Of a stretch of DNA of 38,835 bases, positions 1-9,000 are shown in pieces. The position numbers were made by a program, and so were the translations under genes. The stretch is taken from assembly GCA_021378525.1 (NCBI GenBank), contig JAACJW010000008.1:1-38835 (forward strand). The letters run 5' to 3'. Origin of the DNA: Ureaplasma sp. Hg2 (lineage in GTDB: Bacteria > Bacillota_I > Bacilli_A > Mycoplasmatales > Mycoplasmoidaceae). Numbering within the stretch: position 1 is the first letter of the stretch; the number at the start of each line of letters is the position of its first letter. A model generated the notes under the pieces. That model was given only the letters and a program-made list of their open reading frames with translations, ran no database searches and was not told the origin of the DNA.

Positions 1-17
1 CAGAAAACTATCTTAAA

Positions 18-125
18 GTGTGGTGACGATATCACAGTGGAAATACCCGTTCCCATCCCGAACACGGAAGTCAAGCACTGTCGAGCCGACTGTAGCCTTA
101 TGGTGAGATTAGGAAATTGCCGCGC
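18..125 (+). rRNA. rrf: 5S ribosomal RNA
   Basis: Structural RNA of the large ribosomal subunit. The central part (CCCGTTCCCATCCCGAACAC) is the conserved 5S loop region. The ends pair as helix I: GTGTGGTGA (18-26) with TTGCCGCGC (117-125), including G-U pairs. This sets the ends to within about 2 nt. At about 108 nt it matches mollicute 5S genes. No 23S sequence is visible in the 17 bases before it, so the rest of the operon, if linked, lies outside the window. A strong terminator follows 7 bases later. Confidence 0.95.
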
Positions 126-132
126 AATGATC

Positions 133-164
133 AAAGAGTTAATCAAACGATTAACTCTTTTTTT
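133..164 (+). terminator. Rho-independent terminator of the rRNA unit
   Basis: Perfect inverted repeat AAAGAGTTAATC / GATTAACTCTTT with a 4-nt loop, followed by a T run. It lies directly behind 5S rRNA and ends that transcript. Confidence 0.9.
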
Positions 165-171
165 GTATATT

Positions 172-223
172 CGTTAAAGATTAACGTACTCCATAAAAAA
201 TAAGCATTAATAACCAGTTATTA
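172..223. promoter_or_regulatory. Two small dyads upstream of the DUF31 protease
   Basis: CGTTAA-AGA-TTAACG (172-186) and TAATAAC-CA-GTTATTA (208-223) are two perfect short palindromes in the 116 bases between the 5S terminator and the protease gene. They lack T tracts, so they are not terminators. They could be protein-binding sites controlling the protease, but at this A+T content short dyads also arise by chance. Confidence 0.3.
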
Positions 224-268
224 TCTATTAATCCAAACGTGCACAGCCATTCTTTATATATATTTATA

Positions 269-274
269 TATAAT
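269..274 (+). promoter_or_regulatory. -10 element (TATAAT) for the DUF31 protease
   Basis: A perfect TATAAT ends 6 bases before the ATG at 281. Transcription would begin at or next to the start codon, giving a leaderless mRNA. No Shine-Dalgarno sequence fits in the gap, and no good -35 is visible. The smpB gene shows the same arrangement. Confidence 0.5.
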
Positions 275-280
275 ATAAGT

Positions 281-1540
281 ATGAAAGTTTTTATATATAA
301 TTCATTTAAAGCGGTAGCTTGTTCCTTTTTATTAATCTCATTTGGTTTTGGGATTAATATTTCTAACGCTCAAAATTTATCATCATCAAGTATATCAATC
401 AATAACGATAGCGCATCCAACGATTATAATCAAAGTATAAATTCCTTTCCAGATAATGTTCCACACATCGAAGGCAACGAAATAACAAATACAACTAGCA
501 ATAATGCAACAAAGTATATTAATAGTATGACGCTTAGTTTAAAGGCTATTTATAATGATCCACAAAAAAATAAAGGTTCCTCATTTGAAGTTTGAGGAAC
601 TGGGTGAATAATGGATAAAGATGAAAGCACGAATAATCTTACGTATTATGTTGCCACCAATATGCATGTGATTAATGATATGTTTTATCAAGGTTCATCG
701 CCTGATTTTTATCATTATTATTTTGGACAAACTGGTATCGGTGATGCCCTTACTAATGACAATAATAAGGATTCATACACCGCTTTTACTGCGCCGCCTA
801 AACCAGTTTTTGAAGCCTTAAATTACCCTAAGTCAACAAATTTAATGGTCGATTTTGGAGTTGTAGAGGTAACGTTTCCAAAACCAAATGTAGCAACTAA
901 AACCTTTGATTGACTAGAAAAGAATGGCAAACTAAAATTTGAAGACTTGCAACCCTCTGATTGTGGCACAAAGAAAATTACTGTTGGAGGATACCCTTCC
1001 ATTCGTGAGGGTAACGATAACATTAATTTTTGAAACCAATATTCAGGAGACATCGACCACATCTTTAAACCATATAACATAATCGAACCCAAAACAATTG
1101 ATAATCACAAATATAGTTCGGGCGGGGCAAATTATATAACAAGTCACTTAGATTTGATGCCCGGATCATCAGGCTCAATGGTGATTGATAGTTCTACTTT
1201 TGCAATCGTTGGAATATATTGGGGAATATATAACGTTCAAGGAGAAGTTGAAGGTACATATTCCTCATTAATAAATACATATAGTGATAAAAATAACAAT
1301 ATTTATTCGTATAATCTAATTAATGATTACCGGAACACAATGAAAGCGCAAGGTAAAGAAACTTACATCACTAAATCAAGTGTTAACGATCTTTATGTTA
1401 GTAATTCAATTCGCAACACAACTAGCGCGGGTCCACTTGTTGCTATTTGGGTCTTGCTAGGATTAGTTATAGCAATTGTAATTTTAAGTGTTATTTTAGG
1501 ACTAATATATTATGAAAAAAACAAAAAAAACATTATTTAA
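281..1540 (+). CDS. DUF31-family serine protease, membrane anchored
   Basis: A 419-aa secreted trypsin-like protease of the mycoplasma DUF31 family, which includes the MIP immunoglobulin proteases. Residues 1-30 form a signal sequence or N-terminal membrane helix. The triad is visible in order: His129 in ATNMHVI, Asp191 in MVDFGVV, Ser297 in PGSSGS. A C-terminal membrane helix at about 385-411, followed by KNKKNII, would anchor the protein with its catalytic domain outside. Several Trp codons are TGA. I chose ATG 281 over an ATG at 239 because it starts a typical signal peptide and sits just behind TATAAT. It is shorter than full MIP proteins, and no antibody-binding MIB partner is beside it. 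The substrate is therefore unknown and immunoglobulin cleavage is only a possibility. The exonuclease gene starts 10 bases after the stop. Confidence 0.85.
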
Positions 1541-1550
1541 TTGTAACTAT

Positions 1551-2612
1551 ATGCAATTAAGCAAAATTATTGATTTTAATCGTGAAGTGTGTTTCATTGA
1601 TATTGAAGCAATCAGTGGAAAGCCACATCGTATTATACAACTTAGTGCGATTAAAATTAGCAATTCAAAGGTATACCAATTTAATCAATGGTCTAATCCA
1701 GAAGTTTATATTCCTCATGCAATCACATCAATGCTAGGCAAACGAGATAATGAAATTAAGGATTGACCTAAAAACAAAGTTGTTATAGTTAATTTTCTTA
1801 AATTTTTAAAGCAAGCTCAAATTGTATGTTTTGGTAGTTTGGACGTAGAAATTTTACGTCAAAATATTGAACCATCAATTTTAAAAAAATTAACAATCAT
1901 TAATGTTCAATATAAGTTCTTTAAACAATTTACAAATTATAAAGTTGATTGCTCCCTAAAGGGGTTGGCTATGGCGTGCGAAATCGAGATTGTTCAAAAT
2001 ACAATTCATAACGCATTAGAAGATGCGATTGCGCTTAAAAAAATCGTTTATCATTTTAAAGATTTATCTTTCCCTAGAACAGAACAACTTATTTTCAAAT
2101 CCCTTTTAAGACCTAACAAAAATAATTATAAAGATATTAAAAACATTGGAATGCCACGTCATGAATTTAGTTTTAATTACGAACGATATGGTTATATTTA
2201 CTTGAATGTTCAGTCGAATAATAAAGGGCCATTTGAATATGTAGAAGTTGAAATAATTAGAATAGACCATAATAAAAAAATATTAAGAGAGATTAAAATA
2301 GGTTATAATTTAAAAAATAAAGAATATCAATCTTTTGAAGCAATGGAAGATTTCCTAGAAAAATTAGATAATGAATTATTTGCATATTTTGATAACAATC
2401 TAATTTTCATTGAAAGTGGATTGAAAAAAATCGAGAAACTTTATTACTTTTTAAATAAAGAGCTACCAGTTTTTCATTATTTAAGTTTAATAAAAATGCG
2501 AAATATTTACATTGCTAAAAAAATAGATGTTAGTAACAAACTTGCTTTTCTTGAAATGCATAAGGATATTGATAAATTAGTTTGTCAATGTAAATGTTGT
2601 GGATGATACTAA
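1551..2612 (+). CDS. DEDDh 3'-5' exonuclease-like protein (paralogue 1)
   Basis: A 353-aa protein. The N-terminal ~165 residues are a DnaQ-type RNase H-fold exonuclease: ExoI Asp17/Glu19 in FIDIEA, ExoII Asp98 in FGSLDVEIL, ExoIII His153 and Asp158 in IHNALEDA (the H-x4-D of DEDDh enzymes). The substrate could be DNA or RNA. The C-terminal half matches no domain I can name, but its strand pattern resembles a second, inactive copy of the same fold. It ends in a Cys-rich stretch (CQCKCCGWY); the TGA before the last residue is Trp and the true stop is TAA at 2610. The upstream ATG 1512 is possible, but ATG 1551 aligns exactly with the start of the paralogue at 32110 and avoids overlapping the protease. 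No Shine-Dalgarno is visible, so translation is probably coupled to the upstream gene. Confidence 0.75.
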
Positions 2613-2638
2613 GTTTGTTTACAAAATAGTGCTTCCTC

Positions 2639-2668
2639 TAACAAAATATATCACTGGGGGAATATAAT
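2639..2668 (+). promoter_or_regulatory. Promoter of the pdh operon
   Basis: TAACAA (2639-2644), an 18-bp spacer and TATAAT (2663-2668), followed by a strong AAGGAG Shine-Dalgarno at 2685-2690, 8 bases before the pdhA ATG. The TAACA-type -35 resembles those before rsmG and ffh. Confidence 0.55.
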
Positions 2669-2698
2669 ATTAAAAATTCGTATTAAGGAGATATATTT

Positions 2699-3799
2699 AT
2701 GAAATACAAATATATTGATGAAAAAAGGGTTTGAAAAAATCATGATGACATGATCCGCGTTTTAGATATTGATGGAAAATTGATAGATGCCAAGTTTACG
2801 CCGAGCATTAAATTAGAAAAATTTCTTGATGCTTACGAATTTATGGTTTTATCACGCCAACAGGATACTTATATGAGCCAATTACAACGTCAAGGTAGGA
2901 TGCTTACTTTTGCTCCTAATTTCGGAGAAGAAGCATTACAGGCCGGCGCTGCAATGGCTATGACAAAAGAGGATTGACTAGTACCTTCTTTTAGAACAAA
3001 TACAGCAATGTTGATGAAAGGAGTGCCCCTACTTAATCAAATATTGTATTGGAGTGGCAATGAAAAAGGATCAATCATTCCTAAAGGTATTAATGTTTTG
3101 CCAATCAATATTGTGATTGCAACGCAATATTCCCATGCCGCAGGAATAGCATATAGTTTGAAATACCATAATAAGAAAGCTGTGGCTGTCACATTTGTTG
3201 GAGATGGTGGCACCTCTGAGGGTGAATTTTATGAAGCTATGAACATATCTAACGTCCATAAATGGCCTGTTGTTTTTTGTGTAAATAATAATCAATGAGC
3301 CATAAGTACGCCCACAAAAGAAGAAACTGCAGCTTCTACAATTGCTGCAAAAGGAATTGCCGCTGGAATACCGTCTTTAAGAGTTGACGGTAATGATTTA
3401 GTTGCGAGTTATGAGGCGATGAACGAAGCGACCGATTATGCAAAAAATAATGGTCCTATCATAGTTGAATTTATAACGTGACGTCAAGGACCTCATACAA
3501 CAAGTGATAACCCTAAATTATATCGAACCCGAGAAGAAGAGCAAATACATGAAAAATGAGAACCGATGCACCGTATTAAAAATTATTTAATATCAAAAGG
3601 TATTTGATCTGAAACTAAGGATGAAGCCCTATGAGGTTCTAAACTAGAAGAAGTTAAAAAAGTATATGAGCAATCAATAAAACTAAATGTAACAAGTGTA
3701 GATGATATATTTGATTTTACATATGAAAAATTGCCCCAAGAATTATTAGAGCAAAAACAATTGGCTAAAAAATATTTTAGAGATAAAGGCGGTAAGTAG
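2699..3799 (+). CDS. pdhA: Pyruvate dehydrogenase E1 component, alpha subunit
   Basis: A 366-aa thiamine-diphosphate enzyme that decarboxylates pyruvate and, with E1 beta, transfers the hydroxyethyl group to lipoyl-E2. The ThDP motif starts at Gly168 (GDGGTSEGEFYEAMN) and closes with the Asn cluster at 196-198 (NNNQW). FRTNTAM is the usual E1 alpha region. The phosphorylation-loop region (PHTTSDNP) is also present. Length is normal for Gram-positive and mollicute PdhA. Many Trp codons are TGA, so the standard code would break it into pieces. AAGGAG 8 bases upstream fixes the ATG. It leads an operon with pdhB (2-base gap), an E2 catalytic domain and a lipoyl protein. Other 2-oxoacid dehydrogenases share this fold, but the sequence looks most like pyruvate-type E1 alpha. 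Confidence 0.93.
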
Positions 3800-3801
3800 T
3801 T

Positions 3802-4785
3802 ATGGCTAAAATGAATAATATAGAAGCTTTGAATAATGCACTTGATTTAGCTTTAAAAGGAAATAAAGATATTGTTATTTACGGCGAAGATGTAGGTCAT
3901 GAGGGTGGTGTTTTCAGAGCTACAAAAGGTTTACAAGAAAAATATGGTCAGGAGCGTGTGTGAGATGCTCCAATTGCTGAAGCAACTATTTCAGGAACTG
4001 CAATTGGAGCTGCTGTCGCAGGGTTAAGACCAATTGTTGAACTTCAATTTATGGGTTTTTCATATGCTTCTTTACAACAAATTATTTGCCATGCTGCAAG
4101 AATGCGAAATCGAAGCAGAGGACGTTTTGTTGCACCGATAATAGTAAGAATACCAATGGGTGGAGGGATTAAAGCTCTAGAGCATCATTCTGAAGCGACC
4201 GAAGTTTTATTTGCTCATACCCCAGGGCTTAAAGTTGTGATAGCGGCCACCCCTTATGATATGAAGGGTTTGATGCTTGCGGCAACTAAACAAAATGATC
4301 CAGTTATTTTTCTTGAATCAAAGAAGATTTATCGAGCATTTAAACAAGAAGTACCGGAAAATGAATATGTAGTCGAAATCGGCAAAGCTAATATTATTAA
4401 AGAAGGCAGCGACTTAACGATCGTAACATACGGTGCCCAGGTACACGATAGTTTAAAGGCGATAGATACACTAATTGAAACTAATCCGAAAATTGATATC
4501 GAATTAATAGACTTAAGAACAATTAAGCCTTTGGATATGGAAACAATTGTAAAGTCGTTAAAAAAGACCGGTAGATTACTTGTTGTACATGAAGCTGTTA
4601 AGTCTTTTTCGGTTTCTTCAGAAATTATAACAAGAGTTAACGAAATGGCCTTTGAATCATTGAAGATAGCGCCCAGTAGAATTACCGGATATGATATTAC
4701 AATGCCCCTAGCAAAGAGCGAAAAGATGCAAAATATTGATAGTGATAAAATTATAACTAGAATTCTAAGTATGATGAAGGAGTAA
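3802..4785 (+). CDS. pdhB: Pyruvate dehydrogenase E1 component, beta subunit
   Basis: A 327-aa partner of PdhA that completes the E1 active site. GEDVGHEGGVFRAT near residue 28 and the cofactor-contacting Glu60 in APIAEATISG are typical of E1 beta. EHHSEATEVLFAHTPGLKVV and the C-terminal transketolase domain (IDLRTIKPLD, VVHEAVKSFS) are also present. Length is normal. The ATG lies 2 bases after the pdhA stop. A second ATG at 3811 could also be used, but the first fits operon coupling. The E2 gene follows after 2 bases. Confidence 0.93.
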
Positions 4786-4787
4786 TT

Positions 4788-5489
4788 ATGGGTTTAGAAG
4801 AAAAAAGAATTAAAGCAACACCAATCCGAAAAGCAATAGCTAAAACGCTAACAGCTTCAAAGAATAGCGTTGCATACGTTAATTTGGTAAGCGAAATAGA
4901 TGTTACAGCCTTATGAAATTTAAGAAATAAAGTAAAAATGGAAATATTGAAGACTAATAATGTCAAAATAACGTTTTTACCATTTATAATTAAAGCTGTA
5001 ATCAAAACGATTGAAAAATATAACATGTTTAATGGAATAATTGAAGAATCGTCTAATGAAGTTATAATCGGTTCCCACATTAATATTGGTATTGCAGTAG
5101 ACACGCCGAATGGATTAATGGTTCCTGTGATTAAAAATGCAGAAACCTTAAGTTTGATTGAAATAGCTCAAGAAATAAATCGTTTGGCAGAAGCTTGTTT
5201 ATCAAGGAAAATTAAATTGAACGAGATGCAAGGTTCAACGTTCACTATTACTAATTACGGATCAATTGATGCTTTATTCGGGGTTCCAATTATAAATTAT
5301 CCAAACTTAGCTATTTCTGGTGTCGGTGCTATAAAAGACAAAGTTTATGTTAAGGATAATTCCTTGGTACCGGGCAAGGTTATGTATTTAACCACTGCGA
5401 GCGATCACAAATGAATCGATGGAGCGGACATAGGTAAATTTAATTATGAAGTAAGGTTATTATTAGAAAAACCAGAAACATTATTATAA
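4788..5489 (+). CDS. pdhC: Dihydrolipoamide acyltransferase (E2), catalytic domain only
   Basis: A 233-aa acetyltransferase domain of PDH E2, which moves the acetyl group from lipoyl to CoA and normally builds the complex core. It starts at the KRIKATPIRKAIAKTL segment that in normal E2 follows the peripheral-subunit-binding domain. The catalytic motif is DHKWIDGAD with His207 and Asp211; Lys208 replaces the usual Arg of DHR. ITNYGSIDALFGVPIINYPNLAISGVGAI is abbreviated here to its recognisable NYPNLAISGVG element. No lipoyl domain and no E1/E3-binding domain are encoded, compared with 400 or more aa for normal E2. Between the pdhB stop and this ATG there is only TT, so nothing was missed upstream. 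The lipoyl domain is a separate gene 25 bases downstream. I see no frameshift that would join them. Confidence 0.85.
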
Positions 5490-5514
5490 AATTTAATTTT
5501 AAAGGAGTGAAAAA

Positions 5515-5841
5515 ATGTATAAATTTAAATTTGCGGACATAGGCGAAGGCCTAACTGAAGGAACTATTACAGAAGTTTTTGTTAAAGAAAACGACGAAGT
5601 TAAAGAAGGCGATAATTTATTTTCGGTTGAAACTGATAAGGTAACGACAGATATCCCGTCTCCTGTAACAGGACGAATTGTTAAGGTTTTAGTAAAAGTC
5701 GATCAAATAATTCATGTCGGTGACGAAGTTGTTCATTTTGATACAAAGGATATTCCTAACGAATCTGAAAAAAATGCTTCAGTTGTTGGCGAAGTAGAAG
5801 TTAGTGATAAAGAATTATCTTTTGATAAATACAAAAAATAA
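5515..5841 (+). CDS. Free-standing lipoyl-domain protein of the PDH complex
   Basis: A 108-aa biotinyl/lipoyl carrier. The fold runs from MYKFKFADIGEG to about residue 78, with the lipoylated Lys42 in VETDKVTTD. A linker-like tail, NASVVGEVEVSDKELSF, follows. In mollicute E2 and E3 proteins such a linker leads to another domain, but here the gene ends at TAA. AAAGGAG at 5501-5507 gives a strong start. The protein probably acts as the swinging arm that E2 (4788-5489) lacks, shuttling acyl groups between E1, E2 and E3. It could also be the detached N-terminal lipoyl domain of an E3 gene, since mollicute E3 often carries one. No E3 (dihydrolipoamide dehydrogenase) is in the window. Confidence 0.85.
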   Translation: MYKFKFADIGEGLTEGTITEVFVKENDEVKEGDNLFSVETDKVTTDIPSPVTGRIVKVLVKVDQIIHVGDEVVHFDTKDIPNESEKNASVVGEVEVSDKELSFDKYKK

Positions 5842-5864
5842 TATTTAAAATATTTTTTTTAAGT
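5842..5864 (+). terminator. Weak terminator after the pdh operon
   Basis: AATATTTAAAATATT followed by a run of eight T between two convergent genes. The stem is only A-T, so this is a weak call. It could serve both directions. Confidence 0.35.
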
Positions 5865-5888
5865 TTCATCTAGAAGCTGACAATTTTT

Positions 5889-6239
5889 TTATTTTAAATA
5901 TTGTTCAACATAAACAAAATGTTCCAATTTAAGTTTTGATAAGTAAACGTTATACCCTTCACTTTTCAAAAAGCGATAATAGTTAACATTTTTATAGGGT
6001 TTTCCATAAACTAATATTTTTTTGTTTTTGTTTAATTTTAGCAAACTGTCGCTTTTAAAATTAAGGGGGTCTATAATTGAGGCTAACGGAAAATAATCCT
6101 TTTTAGCATCCACTCCATATTTTAAAATAGCTATTTGTCAATTGCCATCAGTAATTAGTTGGTCAATCTTTAAGGGTTTGATATATCTTATTTTAAAGCG
6201 TGAATAAAATATACTTTCAGCTCATTTTGGAAATAACAT
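5889..6239 (-). CDS. Rhodanese-like domain protein lacking the active-site cysteine
   Basis: A 116-aa protein and the only gene on the - strand. The start is supported by AGGAG five bases before the ATG (minus strand, about 6244-6248). Two TGA Trp codons occur in the N-terminal third. DQLITDGNWQIAILKYGVDAKKDYFPLASIIDPLNF and the later KNKKILVYGKPYKNVNYYRFLKSEGYNVYLSKL segments match the rhodanese pattern of entry strand, 'DxR' strand, and '(h)VYC..G.RS..aa..L...G(Y/F)'. The catalytic Cys is Gly here (VYGKP) and the 'D-x-R' is missing, so sulfur transfer is not expected. It may be a binding or structural remnant. The family assignment rests on pattern only. Confidence 0.55.
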
Positions 6240-6272
6240 ATATGGCTCCTTTTAAAACAAAATAATAAAATG

Positions 6273-6302
6273 TTGCATTGATTATTAATAATATTATATA
6301 AT
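6273..6302 (+). promoter_or_regulatory. Promoter of secG-rnr
   Basis: TTGCAT (6273-6278), an 18-bp spacer and a perfect TATAAT (6297-6302). The transcript would start near 6309, giving a leader of about 80 bases to secG. The region lies between divergent genes, so the rhodanese-like gene's promoter must also be here. Confidence 0.55.
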
Positions 6303-6388
6303 AAGAAAGTATATAGTTAAATTAAGAACACTTAATAAATCTATATTATTAAATTTATAGATATTGAAGTGTGTGAAATGGAGAAAAT

Positions 6389-6613
6389 ATGGCATTACTA
6401 ATTGTAATATTAATTGTGGCTATAATGTGTTTAGTTGTAGGCTTATCACTATCTAACGCCGGTCCCTCTGGGGGATTAGCTTCACTAGCTGGACAAGATT
6501 TAGAACTATTCAAAAAAACAAAGGACCGTGGCTTGACTAAGGGTTTGCAAGTTGTTATGTTTATGATAACAATTTTGTTGATTATTTTAGTTATTGTGGC
6601 GTGGGTAATATAA
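6389..6613 (+). CDS. secG: Preprotein translocase subunit SecG
   Basis: A 74-aa membrane protein, the small accessory subunit of the SecYEG channel. It has two membrane helices (about 3-22 and 52-72) joined by a loop containing the SecG signature GPSGGLASLAGQDLELF. GGAG at 6380-6383 precedes the ATG. The rnr gene starts 4 bases after the stop, the secG-rnr pairing common in Firmicutes and mollicutes. Confidence 0.9.
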   Translation: MALLIVILIVAIMCLVVGLSLSNAGPSGGLASLAGQDLELFKKTKDRGLTKGLQVVMFMITILLIILVIVAWVI

Positions 6614-6617
6614 GAAA

Positions 6618-8855
6618 ATGACAATAAAAGAAAAAATTATTAAAGTGATGAAAGACGATCGTAATCGTCCAATTCCGCCTGGGATTATCACCAGAAAAAT
6701 GCTTGGGGATAAACCAAATCCCAAAGACAAAAAAGAAATCTATCAAGAAATTGATAGTATGATTGAAGCTGGAGAACTGCGTCAATTAACAAACGGTAAA
6801 GTAGTAGTAGGCTACGTTAACGGCGAAATCGACACTTCTGTTGAGCTTGAAGGCGTTATTCATATCAACTCTAAAGGTGATGGTTTTATCCGTGTTGATA
6901 ACAAACAAAATTCAGATTGATACGTAAACAAACGCAACATCAATGGGGCACTTAATGGCGACAAAGTAAAATTCAATAAAATGGAACATACTAACCGACA
7001 TGATCTTGGAGACGCTGTTATTACTGAAGTAGTTGAACACGAAAAAGATTTCTTCGTTGGAATGTATGTTGTTGAAGGTGATGGATATCGAATTGATGTT
7101 GATGATCCTAAAATGTATTTGAAAGTTCAATTAGATACTACCGAAGGCTTCGGTTTGGTTGATGGAACTAAATTCCTATTTAAAATCCATGAATACGGAG
7201 CTAAAACAGCAATTGCTGCAGTTAGTCGTGTTATTGGACATCGTGATGATGTTGGAACAGATATTTTATCAATTGTTTATAATAATGGAATTGAACCTAA
7301 TTTTGATGAAGCCGTTATTGAAGAAGCAGATAAAATCAAACTTAACATTACAGAAAAAGACAAAAAAGATAGAAAAGATATTACTAGTCGTAATATCGTA
7401 ACAATTGATCCTGCTTCTAGTAAGGATTTAGATGACTCTTTTAATTTAGAAATTTTAGATAATGGGAATTACATGCTTAGTGTTTCCATCGCTGATGTTA
7501 GTCACTATGTTAAATTAGGAACAGCGTTAGATGAATCGGCACGAGATCGTGGAACTTCAGTTTATTTAGTAGACCGAGTTATCCCTATGTTGCCACATAA
7601 TATTTCTAACAACGTTTGTTCATTGAATCCTAATGTGAAACGGTTAGCATTAACTTGTGATATTGAAATTGATGATAAAGGATTATACAAAAATATTGAT
7701 GTGTTCCCTTCTATCATTGAAAACAAGCGAAGATTTGCATATGGTGAAGTAAACGACTTCTTTAAAGATGCAACCAAACTTCCAAAAGATACTGAAGAAA
7801 CTAAAAAAATGCTTACTAGAGCAAAAGAATTGCATGATATTCTAAGAGCTAAAAAGAAATCACAGGGATTTGTTAATTTTGAAATTAAAGAACCTAACAT
7901 TATTGTTGATGAAAAATGTAAGCCAATTGATATTTTAATCAAAGAACGTGGCGAAGCTCAAATGATGATTGAAGACTTTATGATTGCAGCAAATGAAGCT
8001 GTAACACTTAAGTCACAAGAAATCATGTTAAAACATGGTGACAAATCTGAAAGCATGCCTTTCCTTTACCGGGTTCATAACAAACCAGAAATAAGAAAAT
8101 TACATATGTTCGAAATTGAAGCAAAAAAATTAAACTTTACTATCACACATGATTTTGAAAATATTTTACCAAAAACAATCTCTTCTTGATTAGATATGAA
8201 TCCTAATTTTGAAAATGAAGATTTGATCAATAAGATGTTATTGAGAAGCATGGCTAAAGCTAAATATGATACTAAAAATACAGGTCACTTTGGTTTAGCA
8301 AGTAATAACTATACTCACTTTACATCTCCAATTAGAAGATATCCAGATTTAATGATCCATAGATTATTTTGAATGTATGATTTTACACCCGAAGATTTTA
8401 GTGATGACGAAAGAAATAAATTCAAAAGTCAATTGCAAGAACTATGTGTTCAATCATCTGATCGTGAAGTTCGAGCGGTTCGTACTGAACGAGATGTTAA
8501 CGCGGAAAAATTCACAGAATATATGGCAACAAAAATTGGCGAAGAATTTGATGGTGTTGTTTCAACGGTTAGTTCGTTCGGAATTTTCATTGAGTTACCA
8601 AACACTATTGAAGGGTTAATTAGAATTAACAATATCTCTGATGATTATTATAATTTTAATCCAGAAACATTAACCTTAACAGGAAGATCTAGAAAACGAG
8701 TTTTCACACTAGGAACCAAAGTTAAGGTCAGAGTTGCAAGCGTGAGCGTGAGCGACCATAAAATTGATTTTGAAATTGTTGGATTAGAACCAAAACCTAG
8801 ACAAAATAATAACCGTGGTTATTCAAATAAGAAATCATCTTTTAATAAGTATTAA
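6618..8855 (+). CDS. rnr: Ribonuclease R
   Basis: A 745-aa 3'-5' exoribonuclease that degrades structured RNA, including mRNAs released by trans-translation. The order is an N-terminal winged-helix-like region (about 1-65), cold-shock-type OB domains (about 70-220), the RNB catalytic domain with [10 protein letters not shown] (Asp264, Asp270, Asp272, Asp273 bind the metals), and a C-terminal S1 domain (from about 643, [16 protein letters not shown]) followed by a short basic tail. The conserved SPIRRYPDL element is split by no stop once TGA is Trp. Length is normal. It has no Shine-Dalgarno of its own and sits 4 bases behind secG, so translation is probably coupled. SmpB follows and tmRNA is 5 kb downstream. 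Confidence 0.95.
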
Positions 8856-8869
8856 GGATATCTAAAATA

Positions 8870-8903
8870 AAATGTTTTCACTTTATTGTGAAAACATTTT
8901 ACA
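8870..8903 (+). terminator. Terminator after rnr
   Basis: Perfect 13-bp inverted repeat AAAATGTTTTCAC / GTGAAAACATTTT with a 5-nt loop. The T run is within the stem. Confidence 0.8.
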
Positions 8904-8988
8904 TCTAAATGACTAAAAAATAATAAGGATATTTAATTTTTTTAAAAATTGAGATGAATTACTATAAAGTTATTAAGTAAATATATAG

Positions 8989-8994
8989 TATAAT
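8989..8994 (+). promoter_or_regulatory. -10 element (TATAAT) for smpB
   Basis: TATAAT ends 6 bases before the smpB ATG, so the mRNA is predicted to be leaderless or nearly so. No Shine-Dalgarno and no clear -35 are present. Confidence 0.5.
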
Positions 8995-9000
8995 ATAAAA

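Noticed and set aside
1512-1550. Earlier ATG (1512) as start of the first exonuclease
   Set aside because: It overlaps the protease end, encodes a Lys-rich leader, and ATG 1551 aligns exactly with the paralogue start.
2699-3799. Apparent in-frame stop codons (TGA) in pdhA and most other genes, suggesting pseudogenes
   Set aside because: The TGA positions fall where Trp is expected in known families and frames continue cleanly, so this is the mollicute code.
4788-5841. A frameshift splitting a normal E2 gene
   Set aside because: The order is reversed: the catalytic domain comes first, then the lipoyl domain, each with its own start signal and stop, so no single frameshift explains it.
7159-7401. 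Alternative + strand frame inside rnr
   Set aside because: It lies fully inside RNase R in another frame with biased, repetitive composition.
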